Shown piece by piece: positions 1 to 7,158 of a stretch of DNA of 12,803 nt. Source of the stretch: Darwinibacter acetoxidans_A (GTDB taxonomy: Bacteria; Bacillota; Limnochordia; Darwinibacteriales; Darwinibacteriaceae). Numbering within the stretch: position 1 is the first letter of the stretch; every line of letters starts with the position of its first letter. The notes below the pieces were generated by a model. That model did no database searches, was not told the DNA's origin, and saw only the letters and a program-made list of their open reading frames with translations. The stretch is taken from the NCBI GenBank assembly GCA_041936745.1, contig JBHGWS010000070.1, positions 1-12,803 of the forward strand, given 5' to 3'. The position numbers were made by a program, and so were the translations under genes.

Positions 1-350
1 GTTTCGCCCAGCTGTTTGCTTAAAACTCCGTAAAATTCGCTTCTCTCCGCCCCCACTTCACCACCTAAAGCTAAACCGAAAGGATCAGCGCCTTCTGCTA
101 AAATCCCCACCTTGAAGCCGGCGAAAAAACGGCCGCCGTCCCCGCCCAAGCTTAAGTTTAAACGGGGCAGAAGCCCCCAATTTACCGCAAACCGCGAGCT
201 CCCTCTCGTGTAGGCGTACTCAAAAACCCCTACCCCTTCTGCTTTCAAGTCAGCGGTGGGCACCGCTAAGATCCGCGCCGCCAAAACGGTATTAGCCGTC
301 AATAAAACAAGTATGATGATTGCAGTCGTTGTTACAAACCTTTTAGCCAT
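1..350 (-). CDS. exported, probable outer-membrane protein, C-terminal part cut off by window edge
   Basis: Begins at ATG (350-348) behind a GGTGG ribosome binding site 5-6 bases upstream; the frame stays open for 116 codons to the window edge. Residues 1-25 form a signal peptide: a short basic start (MAKR), a hydrophobic core and an Ala-rich cleavage site near VLAA. The mature part is rich in Gly and in alternating polar/apolar stretches with aromatic residues, as in transmembrane beta-strands (for example YTRGSSRFAVNWGLLPRLNL). It follows two Skp-like genes and bamA on the same strand, separated by a terminator. The family is not recognised; a beta-barrel or periplasmic role is inferred from composition and position only. 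Confidence 0.6.
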   Translation of the reverse strand, partial: MAKRFVTTTAIIILVLLTANTVLAARILAVPTADLKAEGVGVFEYAYTRGSSRFAVNWGLLPRLNLSLGGDGGRFFAGFKVGILAEGADPFGLALGGEVGAERSEFYGVLSKQLGE

Positions 351-430
351 TGTTACCACCTTTCACGCCGCTTTGTTTCAGTTATTCTCCCTCGCCAAAC
401 AATTACCTTCCTGAAAACTCTGGGAGTTGG

Positions 431-455
431 AAAAGGGCCCCCGGCGGGTGCCCTT
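431..455 (-). terminator. hairpin terminator after the Skp-like gene
   Basis: On the minus strand AAGGGCACCC (455-446) pairs with GGGGGCCCTT (442-433) around a 3-nt loop. There are nine pairs and one A-G mismatch, then TT beyond the stem. It overlaps the stop codon of the 454-876 gene. The T tract is short (TTTT including stem bases), so termination may be partial and the next gene could be reached by read-through. Confidence 0.6.
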
Positions 456-876
456 ATTTCAGCTGTTTAATTACTTCGTCTGTGAGATCTTCACCGCCGT
501 AGCGGACCACATCATTGTCGATTACCACTTTTAGTTTCCTGTTTTGGGCCACCTTTTGGACAGACCTATCCACTTCTTCTTGAAATTTGACCTCCAGCTC
601 CTGCCGAAAAGCTAAATATTGGGCATAAGCCCGCCGCTCCCTCTCACCCCGATCGGAGGCATCATCTTCTTCCGCCTCCTCTTCCAGGTTGAATTCAGCG
701 ATTAGTTCGTTGTAACGCTCACTCAGCAGATCGTTCAGTTCCCCGGCGCGGGCGCTTTCATCGACAACCCGGGCCATGTTTACCGTGCCAATCGCGCCTG
801 CCAGCGGTGCCGCCAAAAGGCTCCAGGCAAGAACGCCGGCCAAAACGACTACTAAACCCCAAGGCAGATACTTCAC
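454..876 (-). CDS. skp: Skp/OmpH-like periplasmic chaperone
   Basis: 140 residues. Starts at GTG (876-874) behind an AGAGGTGA ribosome binding site. Residues 1-28 are a signal peptide or signal anchor. Next comes IGTVNMARVVDES, the usual Skp/OmpH opening in which a short beta-strand precedes a long helical hairpin. Residues 45-115 are charged coiled coil with an acidic EEEAEEDD patch. The C-terminal strand VVIDNDVVRYGGEDLTDEVI is the family hallmark (variants of vdxxxvlyGgxDiTxxv). Skp holds unfolded outer-membrane proteins in the periplasm and delivers them to BamA, whose gene is two positions upstream. It lies 43 bp after the 920-1525 gene and is probably co-transcribed with it from the promoter at 1575-1547. 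Confidence 0.8.
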   Translation of the reverse strand: MKYLPWGLVVVLAGVLAWSLLAAPLAGAIGTVNMARVVDESARAGELNDLLSERYNELIAEFNLEEEAEEDDASDRGERERRAYAQYLAFRQELEVKFQEEVDRSVQKVAQNRKLKVVIDNDVVRYGGEDLTDEVIKQLK

Positions 877-919
877 AATACTGTCACCTCTTTTTCAGTC
901 TTGTTTAGTATTACCTATT

Positions 920-1525
920 TCAGGGGCCGCTACGCAGTTTCGGCGGCAAGGCAGATATTTCCGCCCGCCGCTCCTTGTAACGGGCGTAATCTTCCGCCAT
1001 GGTTTGCTCCAGATCCAATTTAAGTTCAGCCAGTTCATGCCGGAGAGCACGTTCGTAGTGTTCAGCCAAGCGGTTTAATTCCGCTTCGGTTTCTGCTTCC
1101 GCCGCTTCAAGCCAAGCGGCATATTCCTCCCTGGCTGCGGCCTCTTCCTTGATCTTTTGTTCCCGCTGTTTTTGGCTGAGATCCAATAAGGCCAATTCCA
1201 GCCGGTTTCTTAAAGCCGCCCTATCTAACTCCGCCTGTTTTGCCGCGGCTTTCTCCGCCGCCTTTTTGACAAGAGCCCGTGTTTCATTTTTTAAAGCCTG
1301 CGCGTAGGCTAGCTCCAGCTCAGCCGCGCGTTTGCTGAAAAGGGATTCGCCGGCGGACAGTAAATCCCGGCGGTAGGCCGCGGCCTCTTTTTCCCTTAGC
1401 TGCTGTGCAAAGATTTCCCCCCGGCCAACCGGGAGGGCCAGCTCACTTAAGCCCGCCTGAGGCAGAAGGCTTTGGGAAAACAGAAGGGCAAGTAAGAGCA
1501 GTAAACCTAACTTAAATTGTTTCAT
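920..1525 (-). CDS. exported coiled-coil protein, possibly a second Skp-like chaperone
   Basis: 201 residues from ATG at 1525-1523. A GTG three codons upstream (1534) would touch its own AGAGG ribosome binding site, whereas the ATG sits 9 bases after it, so the ATG is preferred. Residues 1-25 are a signal peptide (KLGLLLLLALL core). The rest is almost entirely Ala/Glu/Arg/Leu-rich helix with heptad-like spacing and no Cys. There is no VLYG-DIT strand at the C-terminus, unlike the neighbouring Skp-like protein, so the Skp assignment is only by position and architecture. It is first in a two-gene unit behind the promoter at 1575-1547. A periplasmic chaperone or spacer role is inferred. Confidence 0.7.
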   Translation of the reverse strand: MKQFKLGLLLLLALLFSQSLLPQAGLSELALPVGRGEIFAQQLREKEAAAYRRDLLSAGESLFSKRAAELELAYAQALKNETRALVKKAAEKAAAKQAELDRAALRNRLELALLDLSQKQREQKIKEEAAAREEYAAWLEAAEAETEAELNRLAEHYERALRHELAELKLDLEQTMAEDYARYKERRAEISALPPKLRSGP

Positions 1526-1546
1526 CTTTTTCACCCTCTGCCCGCC

Positions 1547-1575
1547 ATTATAACAAGGGGCAGCTGCTGGGACAA
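1547..1575 (-). promoter_or_regulatory. sigma-A-type promoter for the Skp-like gene pair
   Basis: Minus-strand -35 TTGTCC (1575-1570), 17-bp spacer, and perfect -10 TATAAT (1552-1547). It lies directly downstream of the bamA terminator and about 22 bp before the ATG of the 920-1525 gene. A start near 1540 would leave a leader of about 15 nt that just contains the AGAGGG ribosome binding site. Confidence 0.65.
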
Positions 1576-1579
1576 ATGT

Positions 1580-1614
1580 AAAAAAAGCCAGTAAGCAGCA
1601 GGCCTACCGGCTTT
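1580..1614 (-). terminator. Rho-independent terminator of bamA
   Basis: Minus-strand AAAGCCGGTA (1614-1605) pairs with TACTGGCTTT (1593-1584): ten pairs including one G-U, an 11-nt loop, and seven T ending at 1580. It starts 15 bp after the bamA stop codon and separates bamA from the Skp-like genes, which have their own promoter. Confidence 0.9.
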
Positions 1615-1628
1615 CGTAACGTTTTACC

Positions 1629-3350
1629 CTAGAAAGTTTGGCCGATACCGAAGTAAAACTGCCCTTTCAGATCCCGCTCTTCGTCTCTGCCAAAGCCGTA
1701 GTCTAAACGAAGCAGGCCCAAAGGTGTATCCAGCCGCACGCCTAAACCGAAACTGTTATTGAAATCGTCTAAGGTAACCATGCCGTTGTCCCAAGCCTTA
1801 CCGAAGTCGCTGAAGACAACGCCCGTGACTTTATCAACGATGGGGAAACGGAATTCCGCATTCATAACCAACATCTGGTTGCCTTTTAAGGAGCTGTTGG
1901 CGCCCAAGCTGTAGCCCCGTAAAGTTTCTGCTCCCCCAATCACGAATTTTTCGTTCTCAGGTAAATCTTGGCCCAAGAGGCGCCCGCCCATTGCCCTTAA
2001 GGCTAAGACATAACCGCCGTCTTTAATTTCATAGAAACGGCTGTGTTCCAAGCGCAGTTTAGCATATTTATTGTTCTCCGCGCTTTCCAGCAAGACCCCT
2101 GCTTCTACATAGGCATCGTTTTTAAAGCCTTCAGTGGGGTACATGGGATGATCAACCGTATTGGTGTTAATACCGAAGCCTATCGTTCTATTCTTATAAT
2201 CCCCATAAAAATCGGCCGGATCCGCTTCCGAATCCAATTTATATTTATTATTCGTCATTTTGAAGGTAAGCCTGCCCCGGCTGAAGTCCCCCAGCGGCCT
2301 GCCCAAAGTCAGATCCCCGCCGTCGATGGTTAAAGACCCTTTGAGTTTATCCTCAGAGCCCTCTATTTTTTTACTGACATCGCGCACGCGGCGATAAAGG
2401 TTGACGCCTAAGGAGGTACCGCCTTTTTCAATATACGGTTCGTAAAAGCCCAGCTCGTAAGAATGGCGGTTTTTACCCAGCTCCACATTGGCCTTGATGC
2501 GCTGGCCCCGGCCTAAGAAGTTTTCATCCGCAGCTTCTATAAAACCGACGAATTTATCGGCAGGGCTGTAGGCGACGCCAAAAGTTGCGGAACCGGTTTT
2601 CCGCTCCTTGACATTAATTGTTAAAACGGTTTCATCGGGGTTTTCTTCCACCGAAAACTCCTGCCCTATTTCCTCAAAGAAGCCCAGCATTAAGATTCTG
2701 CGCAGGCTTTGTTCAATCTGTTTGAGGTTGACCGGATCCCCCGGCCCGAAAGTGAGCTCCCGTTCGATAACAAAATCCTTTGTTTTCTCATTGCCCGCCA
2801 GGACAATATCCTTAATTTTGGTCTCCGCAAGCTCTACCGCCACACGGCCTTCCACATCCGCCTGCAGATCGCTGATCCGAAGAAAATAGCCGTGTTCATC
2901 GACGGCCCATGCCAGAAGTTCGTCCAGATCTTCGCCCAAATCGTGGACATTAAGGATGTAGCCGGGCTGTGTCTTCATCCCCTTGGCGTATTCCCCAAAA
3001 GGGATTTTCTTCGGCCCCTTAAAACTCACATCCATGACCATGGGGTTTTCTACAACATAAAAAACCACCTCGGCCCCGTCATCTAAAAGTTCATAGTTAG
3101 CGGAAACATCCTGGAAAAAACCCAAATCATAAATAGAGTGCAGATCGTCCAGCACCCTTTGTTCCTGCAGCGGTTCACCTATTTGGGTTTTAATGATCGC
3201 CTCTTTGATAATGTCGCTGTCTACAAAGTAGTTGCCGTTAACCACAATTGAGATAACCGGAGGCTCCGCAAACACCTCCGCCGATGCTGCGGAAAAAACA
3301 AGCAGCACAGCAATTAGGGCCAGTACTATCTTGGCTAAACCATTTTTCAT
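1629..3350 (-). CDS. bamA: BamA-type outer-membrane protein assembly factor (three POTRA domains)
   Basis: 573 residues from ATG at 3350-3348, which has GGGAGG 7 bases upstream; the frame is open five codons further to a GTG at 3365, but that GTG overlaps the ribosome binding site. Signal peptide about 1-28. Three POTRA repeats follow at about 31-103, 104-177 and 178-250 (E. coli BamA has five). The two better-conserved repeats, 1 and 3, carry the typical LGFFxxV/I element. The 16-strand barrel spans about 253-573. It contains the loop-6 signature GGAETLRGYSLG (Arg-Gly at about 478-479), which packs inside the barrel, and ends in a terminal Phe as outer-membrane proteins do. BamA folds and inserts beta-barrel proteins into the outer membrane. 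Skp-like genes follow it. No convincing promoter was seen in the 112 bp upstream, so it may be read from the S55/glycosidase transcript. Confidence 0.93.
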   Translation of the reverse strand: MKNGLAKIVLALIAVLLVFSAASAEVFAEPPVISIVVNGNYFVDSDIIKEAIIKTQIGEPLQEQRVLDDLHSIYDLGFFQDVSANYELLDDGAEVVFYVVENPMVMDVSFKGPKKIPFGEYAKGMKTQPGYILNVHDLGEDLDELLAWAVDEHGYFLRISDLQADVEGRVAVELAETKIKDIVLAGNEKTKDFVIERELTFGPGDPVNLKQIEQSLRRILMLGFFEEIGQEFSVEENPDETVLTINVKERKTGSATFGVAYSPADKFVGFIEAADENFLGRGQRIKANVELGKNRHSYELGFYEPYIEKGGTSLGVNLYRRVRDVSKKIEGSEDKLKGSLTIDGGDLTLGRPLGDFSRGRLTFKMTNNKYKLDSEADPADFYGDYKNRTIGFGINTNTVDHPMYPTEGFKNDAYVEAGVLLESAENNKYAKLRLEHSRFYEIKDGGYVLALRAMGGRLLGQDLPENEKFVIGGAETLRGYSLGANSSLKGNQMLVMNAEFRFPIVDKVTGVVFSDFGKAWDNGMVTLDDFNNSFGLGVRLDTPLGLLRLDYGFGRDEERDLKGQFYFGIGQTF

Positions 3351-3462
3351 TGTTTTGCCTCCCACGTAACCTAAAATTTCTATTCTCTTTTAATCATTCT
3401 CCATAGTTTATTCGCATTCCTTTTCCCATCTCTGGGGACTTTTGCGAGAAAATACCAACGGG

Positions 3463-5193
3463 CTAACGGCCAATCACGTTTAAATCAAACGATGCCATAC
3501 CGTCGATGACAAATTGGGTAAATAAGCGCGCCCGCTGCGGTTCCCCCGACCCTTCCGGCCAATCGTAGTAGGAGGCATCCTCCAAAAACATCTCTTCATC
3601 GCCTATTTCACTGCTGTCATTGGAATTATCAAAAAACGGGTAAAACTCGGCCACAATCTCGTTGTTCTTCTCCCGGTCCATGTACTCTTCCACCAAGACA
3701 TCGAGGCTTTCCGCACCGGAAATGACAGCGCGGCTGGGGGAATCCTCATCATTTAAATCTCCCTCTTTAATAATCGGCGTATGGACGGGGGGTTTGGAGA
3801 CAAAGTAGCCTGCCCCGCCGCTTCTTACGGTCACGGTCAAGGGCCCCGGGGAAGTATTGGCGGGAATGTCAATCCTCATAATCCTCGTCTCCGTTTCCTG
3901 CCGGTAAGGCCTGATGACAACCTCTACGTCAACGCTTTCCCCTGCAGCAACATAGGACATTTTGGGCCGGGCTTTTTCAATAGTGGCAGTTTTTCTCTCC
4001 GGCGTTACCTCGATCTCAATTTGAACGTGCTGTAGATCCACCGCCTGCAGGTTATTATCAATCAAAAGCTCCAAGCCGGCCCAGAGATCCGTTAAAGACC
4101 AGACGGCAATATCAGAGTCGCTGTAAAAAAGGTTTTCCCTAATCATCCGCTGCGATAAGTTCCCGGTGCCAAATTCCAGCCGGACGTAAGAAGTGCCCGC
4201 GCCCACCCTGTCTAAAGTAGCATCAATGCTTTCATAAGCGCTGCTGATCAAAAGCGGGATCATCAGCGTTTCTTCCGTGATGCTTTCCACCTTGTATTCC
4301 TGCCGCAGATGGCGGCCTTGATCCTCCACCACTATCGTAACGGGCAGATAGGGCGGCTCACCGCCCAGACTGCCGCCAAGGCCCGCCGCCCGATCCTGCC
4401 AGATCCCACCTAAGGTGGGGCCTAAAGAAACTATTTTAAAGGGTATTTCCAGGCTGGGCAGCGTGTGGTGGACATAGGCGTTAGTGGCAAAAAAGGCAAC
4501 ATCGCCGCCGTGTGTGAAAGGATGCCCGAAAGCTATAAAGCGGCCGTCGTCCATCACGTGTGTAACTGTGCCGAAAGAAGCCACTTGAAAATCGCCCCGC
4601 AGTAATTGTACCCCTAACATGCTGCCCGCTTCCAGTGGGAATTCCTGTACATTCTCATTCCTGCCTGCCGCCGGCATGACCTGAACGGGTAAGAATGAAA
4701 AGGCTTCTTTCAAAAATTCAGTCGCGCGCCTGTTCATCCCCCCCACAACTAAAGGGGACGTAACCGGGACGGCGTTTGCCGGCAGTTCAGCTCTGCCGGC
4801 CGGCATGTTCTCATAAATCTTAAACATGGCTTCGGCCGGGGTCACCAGCGCAATATTATGATCAGTCAGCCCATAAGTATACCCAATGGCCCCAACGAGG
4901 CGATCATTGATATAAACGGGGGTACCGCTCATCCCTAAGGCTACCCCGCCGGTTTTTTCCATCACTTCGCCGCTGACTCTGACCATGATTAAGTTACCCA
5001 ATGGGGGGCTTTGCGGTACGAGGCCTAAAATTTCCACATCGAAATCTTCAACGCCTGCCCCGGCAATCACAGTTTTTCCAATCCCCTTTTGCCCCGGCTT
5101 AAGATCATCCAAAGGAAAGATGTCCATAGCCAAAGCCCAGGAACTGAAGATAAATAAAATGACCGTTGCCGCTGTAATCGGCAGTTTGCGCAT
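3463..5193 (-). CDS. exported S55 (SpoIVB-type) peptidase-domain protein
   Basis: 576 residues from ATG at 5193, which follows AGGGGTGG by 7 bases. An earlier ATG at 5211 overlaps the upstream stop (ATGA) but has a weaker site, so coupled translation from it remains possible. Signal peptide 1-22 (RKLPITAATVILFIFSSWALA). Residues 80-125 carry GMSGTPVYINDRLVGAIGY; the Ser (about 89) corresponds to the catalytic Ser of SpoIVB, which sits in GMSGSP. Residues 208-226 carry GTVTHVMDDGRFIAFGHPF, resembling the strand and catalytic-His region of S55, but after the Ser motif rather than before it. The second half (about 280-576) is beta-rich, with an acidic segment near 478-545, and is unrecognised. 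Probably periplasmic. Proteolytic activity is likely but unproven. It lies between a glycosidase-domain gene and bamA on the same strand. Confidence 0.75.
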   Translation of the reverse strand: MRKLPITAATVILFIFSSWALAMDIFPLDDLKPGQKGIGKTVIAGAGVEDFDVEILGLVPQSPPLGNLIMVRVSGEVMEKTGGVALGMSGTPVYINDRLVGAIGYTYGLTDHNIALVTPAEAMFKIYENMPAGRAELPANAVPVTSPLVVGGMNRRATEFLKEAFSFLPVQVMPAAGRNENVQEFPLEAGSMLGVQLLRGDFQVASFGTVTHVMDDGRFIAFGHPFTHGGDVAFFATNAYVHHTLPSLEIPFKIVSLGPTLGGIWQDRAAGLGGSLGGEPPYLPVTIVVEDQGRHLRQEYKVESITEETLMIPLLISSAYESIDATLDRVGAGTSYVRLEFGTGNLSQRMIRENLFYSDSDIAVWSLTDLWAGLELLIDNNLQAVDLQHVQIEIEVTPERKTATIEKARPKMSYVAAGESVDVEVVIRPYRQETETRIMRIDIPANTSPGPLTVTVRSGGAGYFVSKPPVHTPIIKEGDLNDEDSPSRAVISGAESLDVLVEEYMDREKNNEIVAEFYPFFDNSNDSSEIGDEEMFLEDASYYDWPEGSGEPQRARLFTQFVIDGMASFDLNVIGR

Positions 5194-5207
5194 AAGCCAT
5201 CCACCCC

Positions 5208-6626
5208 TCATCGTCTGTCTTCCGGAACAGTAATAATAATAGCGTTACTGACCGGCCTTTCACTGCCTCCCGAAGGGAGGTTTAACACAAGATCCCTGAT
5301 AATCATAGTGGTTGAACCGCCTCCATCTAAATTCATGGCCTGGACGGCACCCAACTCGATTAAAAGCTCCGCCAATTCGCTCAGGGTCATCCCTACGCTG
5401 ATATTCGGCTGCCTGCCGTTAACCGTGACCAAAAGAATTTTTTGATCCTCTGTTATCCCTAAAGCGGTCCTGGGGGCCCTGCCCGCCAGTACGTCTTGTT
5501 GAAATTTTTCCTCCGCACCCGTCAGGTGTACCTCGCCGTCGCGGACAAGCCGGGGCCCGCCGCCGATAATCTGATTGACGCCCAAATCTTCCCAAGGGGG
5601 ATCCAACTTGATCGAAACGGGAACTTCATCGCCAATCTTTATGTTTTCCAATATTTTAGCACTTAACCCATGCCCTGACAAAACAATGCCGCCGGCAGGG
5701 ATGGGGCTGTTCCCCGTGCCCAGCGCAACTACCTTGTCGCCGATTAAAGTCACTTCCAGCCCGTAGCCGTTAGTTCGGGTGCTTTCGCCGTAAAAGGGCG
5801 TATAAACTATTAAATCATCTTCGCCCCTGGGCCGGTTGATCCCTGTGATTTTGCCGGTAAGCCCTGCGGGCAGAAGCGCTTCGCCCTTGAAAGTAATGCC
5901 ATCCATAACCGCAAGCCTGGGGCCCAAGCCTAAAGCGGTCCTGGCGGCATATGGTTCGCTGATCAGTTCACCGTCGATCATAAAAATCCCTAAGGGGCGG
6001 CCGTCCCCGCTGAAAAAAGCCCCGTTCACGGCTGCGATGGCCCCGCCGCGGGCAGCAATATCGCTGACATTTTCCGAACCGTGCAGCCGCCCCTGTGCCA
6101 AAGCCAATTTTATTTCCACACCTGTAAACCGCCGGCGGATTTCCAGGTAGTTGACGATGTTAGGCCCAAATTCGTCCGCCCTTCTTTGGTGGCCGTAAAC
6201 TACCCCTGTCGTGACAGCCCGCTCCGTGGTATGTACGTATGTTTTCTCAATCGTTAAAAGCACAAAGTCTCCGTAATCCTGCCAAACTGGGTTGGGCAGT
6301 TGATAATTGAAATCCAAAACCAACCTGGAGCCGCCTGCCGTTTCAGAATAGCGCAGCCGGCGCAGGGCAACGTCTTCTGTTTTTAGGACCGGTTCAAAGC
6401 CCTCAAGGGGCTCCGTGGCATCGATGATGACTTTCATGGGGCTTGTGGTATAGCTTACCTCATACCGGCGGCCCGCGGTTTTCCATAACTTAAAAATTAT
6501 TTCCTCCGGCTTTATTTCCCACTCCACCGCCGCCTGAGCAAAGCTTGTCGCCTGGATGCTGCAGACACAAAGAAAAGCCACTACAATTATTCTACTGACA
6601 AAACTTCCGCTCAATTCTCGCTGCAC
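5208..6626 (-). CDS. exported phosphodiester glycosidase (NAGPA) domain protein
   Basis: 472 residues from GTG at 6626-6624, with AAAGGGGG 7 bases upstream and a signal peptide directly after it (SRIIVVAFLCVCSIQATSFA). The frame is open another 71 codons to 6839, but that stretch holds the flgJ terminator and has no coding character, so I reject it. Residues 33-130 are beta-rich and could be an AMIN-like wall- or polymer-binding domain. Residues 155-470 match the phosphodiester glycosidase family (PF09992 type): AAVNGAFFSGDGRPLG, a TALGLG segment, MNLDGGGSTTM (about 431-441) and SERPVSNA. Relatives cleave GlcNAc-phosphodiesters or act on exopolysaccharide and wall polymers; the substrate here is unknown. 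The stop codon lies 15 bp before the favoured ATG of the S55 gene, so the two are probably co-transcribed. Confidence 0.8.
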   Translation of the reverse strand: MQRELSGSFVSRIIVVAFLCVCSIQATSFAQAAVEWEIKPEEIIFKLWKTAGRRYEVSYTTSPMKVIIDATEPLEGFEPVLKTEDVALRRLRYSETAGGSRLVLDFNYQLPNPVWQDYGDFVLLTIEKTYVHTTERAVTTGVVYGHQRRADEFGPNIVNYLEIRRRFTGVEIKLALAQGRLHGSENVSDIAARGGAIAAVNGAFFSGDGRPLGIFMIDGELISEPYAARTALGLGPRLAVMDGITFKGEALLPAGLTGKITGINRPRGEDDLIVYTPFYGESTRTNGYGLEVTLIGDKVVALGTGNSPIPAGGIVLSGHGLSAKILENIKIGDEVPVSIKLDPPWEDLGVNQIIGGGPRLVRDGEVHLTGAEEKFQQDVLAGRAPRTALGITEDQKILLVTVNGRQPNISVGMTLSELAELLIELGAVQAMNLDGGGSTTMIIRDLVLNLPSGGSERPVSNAIIITVPEDRR

Positions 6627-6751
6627 AAAGAGGCCCCCTTTTCTTTTCCTAAGTTCGGGATCATTGGAAACTTCTCCTGCCAAAAAACAAACTCTACGGG
6701 GCTTTGGCAGATAAAAATAATGCTTTGAAAAGCCCCAAAAATTTTCCGGCC
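6627..6751 (-). promoter_or_regulatory. leader of the glycosidase gene, with competing hairpins
   Basis: This 125-bp stretch follows the flgJ terminator and has no good sigma-A promoter that I can see. Two perfect 8-bp stems share bases. GGGGCTTT (6736-6729) pairs with AAAGCCCC (6705-6698), and CTGCCAAA (6710-6703) pairs with TTTGGCAG (6684-6677). They cannot both form completely because AAA at 6705-6703 belongs to both. A 17-codon open frame (ATG 6664 to TGA 6611) with an AGGAG site overlaps the GTG start in another frame. Function is unknown and the folding is only by eye. Confidence 0.35.
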
Positions 6752-6803
6752 AAAACAAAAGGGGTTTTCTGCACTTCAATCGAAGTGCCAGAAAACCCCC
6801 TTT
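6752..6803 (-). terminator. strong Rho-independent terminator of the flagellar operon
   Basis: Minus strand: about 20 pairs between 6803-6782 and 6777-6758 (arm core AGAAAACCCC opposite GGGGTTTTCT, and GAAGTGC opposite GCACTTC). The arms have one or two bulged or mismatched bases and a 4-nt loop, followed by TTTTGTTTTG. It begins 17 bp after the flgJ stop codon and separates the flagellar genes from the exported-protein genes. Confidence 0.92.
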
Positions 6804-6819
6804 ACCCGCTGCGCTTTTT

Positions 6820-7131
6820 TTAATCATCAGCTGCCACAAAGCGGCTCATCTGTTCATAAATCATCTCTGCCAAGCCGATACCTTGGTTTTTACTTGAGTG
6901 TTCGGCCATTTCTTGATCAAGAAGGGATTGAAAGAGTTTTTCCGCCCGGCGGTTGCCTAATAAATCAGTGTCTGGCACAGTGCGCCTCATCTCAGTTAAT
7001 AATTGATGGAGAAAAAGACTTTCAAACTGCCGGGCCGCATCCTCCAGGCCCTGCTGTGATGTGGATTTTCTTTTTTCCAGTTCTTCCGCTCGGGCAGTAA
7101 TATTTTGCCTCGGATCCCAGTTAACGCGCAC
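6820..7131 (-). CDS. flgJ: FlgJ-type rod-binding protein, single domain
   Basis: 103 residues from GTG at 7131-7129, with AAAGGAGG 7 bases upstream. It matches the N-terminal rod-binding domain of FlgJ: AARQFESLFLHQLLTEMRRT (about residues 32-51), then LLGNRRAEKLFQSLLDQEMAEH and GIGLAEMIYEQM. The muramidase domain found in enterobacterial FlgJ is absent. That is common outside the gamma- and beta-proteobacteria, where a separate enzyme opens the wall for the rod. No signal peptide is seen; rod-associated FlgJ leaves through the flagellar type III apparatus. Last gene of the flgF-flgJ run, 27 bp after flgI. Confidence 0.9.
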   Translation of the reverse strand: MRVNWDPRQNITARAEELEKRKSTSQQGLEDAARQFESLFLHQLLTEMRRTVPDTDLLGNRRAEKLFQSLLDQEMAEHSSKNQGIGLAEMIYEQMSRFVAADD

Positions 7132-7158
7132 GGCAGTTCCTCCTTTAAGTGTTCAAGG

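Noticed and set aside
3366..3462. Promoter or terminator in the S55-bamA gap
   Set aside because: No -35/-10 pair with good spacing and no stem longer than 4 bp followed by T was found.
6627..6839. Upstream extension of the glycosidase reading frame to 6839
   Set aside because: The added 71 residues cover the flgJ terminator hairpin, overlap flgJ's end and lack coding character; the GTG at 6626 has a good ribosome binding site and is followed at once by a signal peptide.
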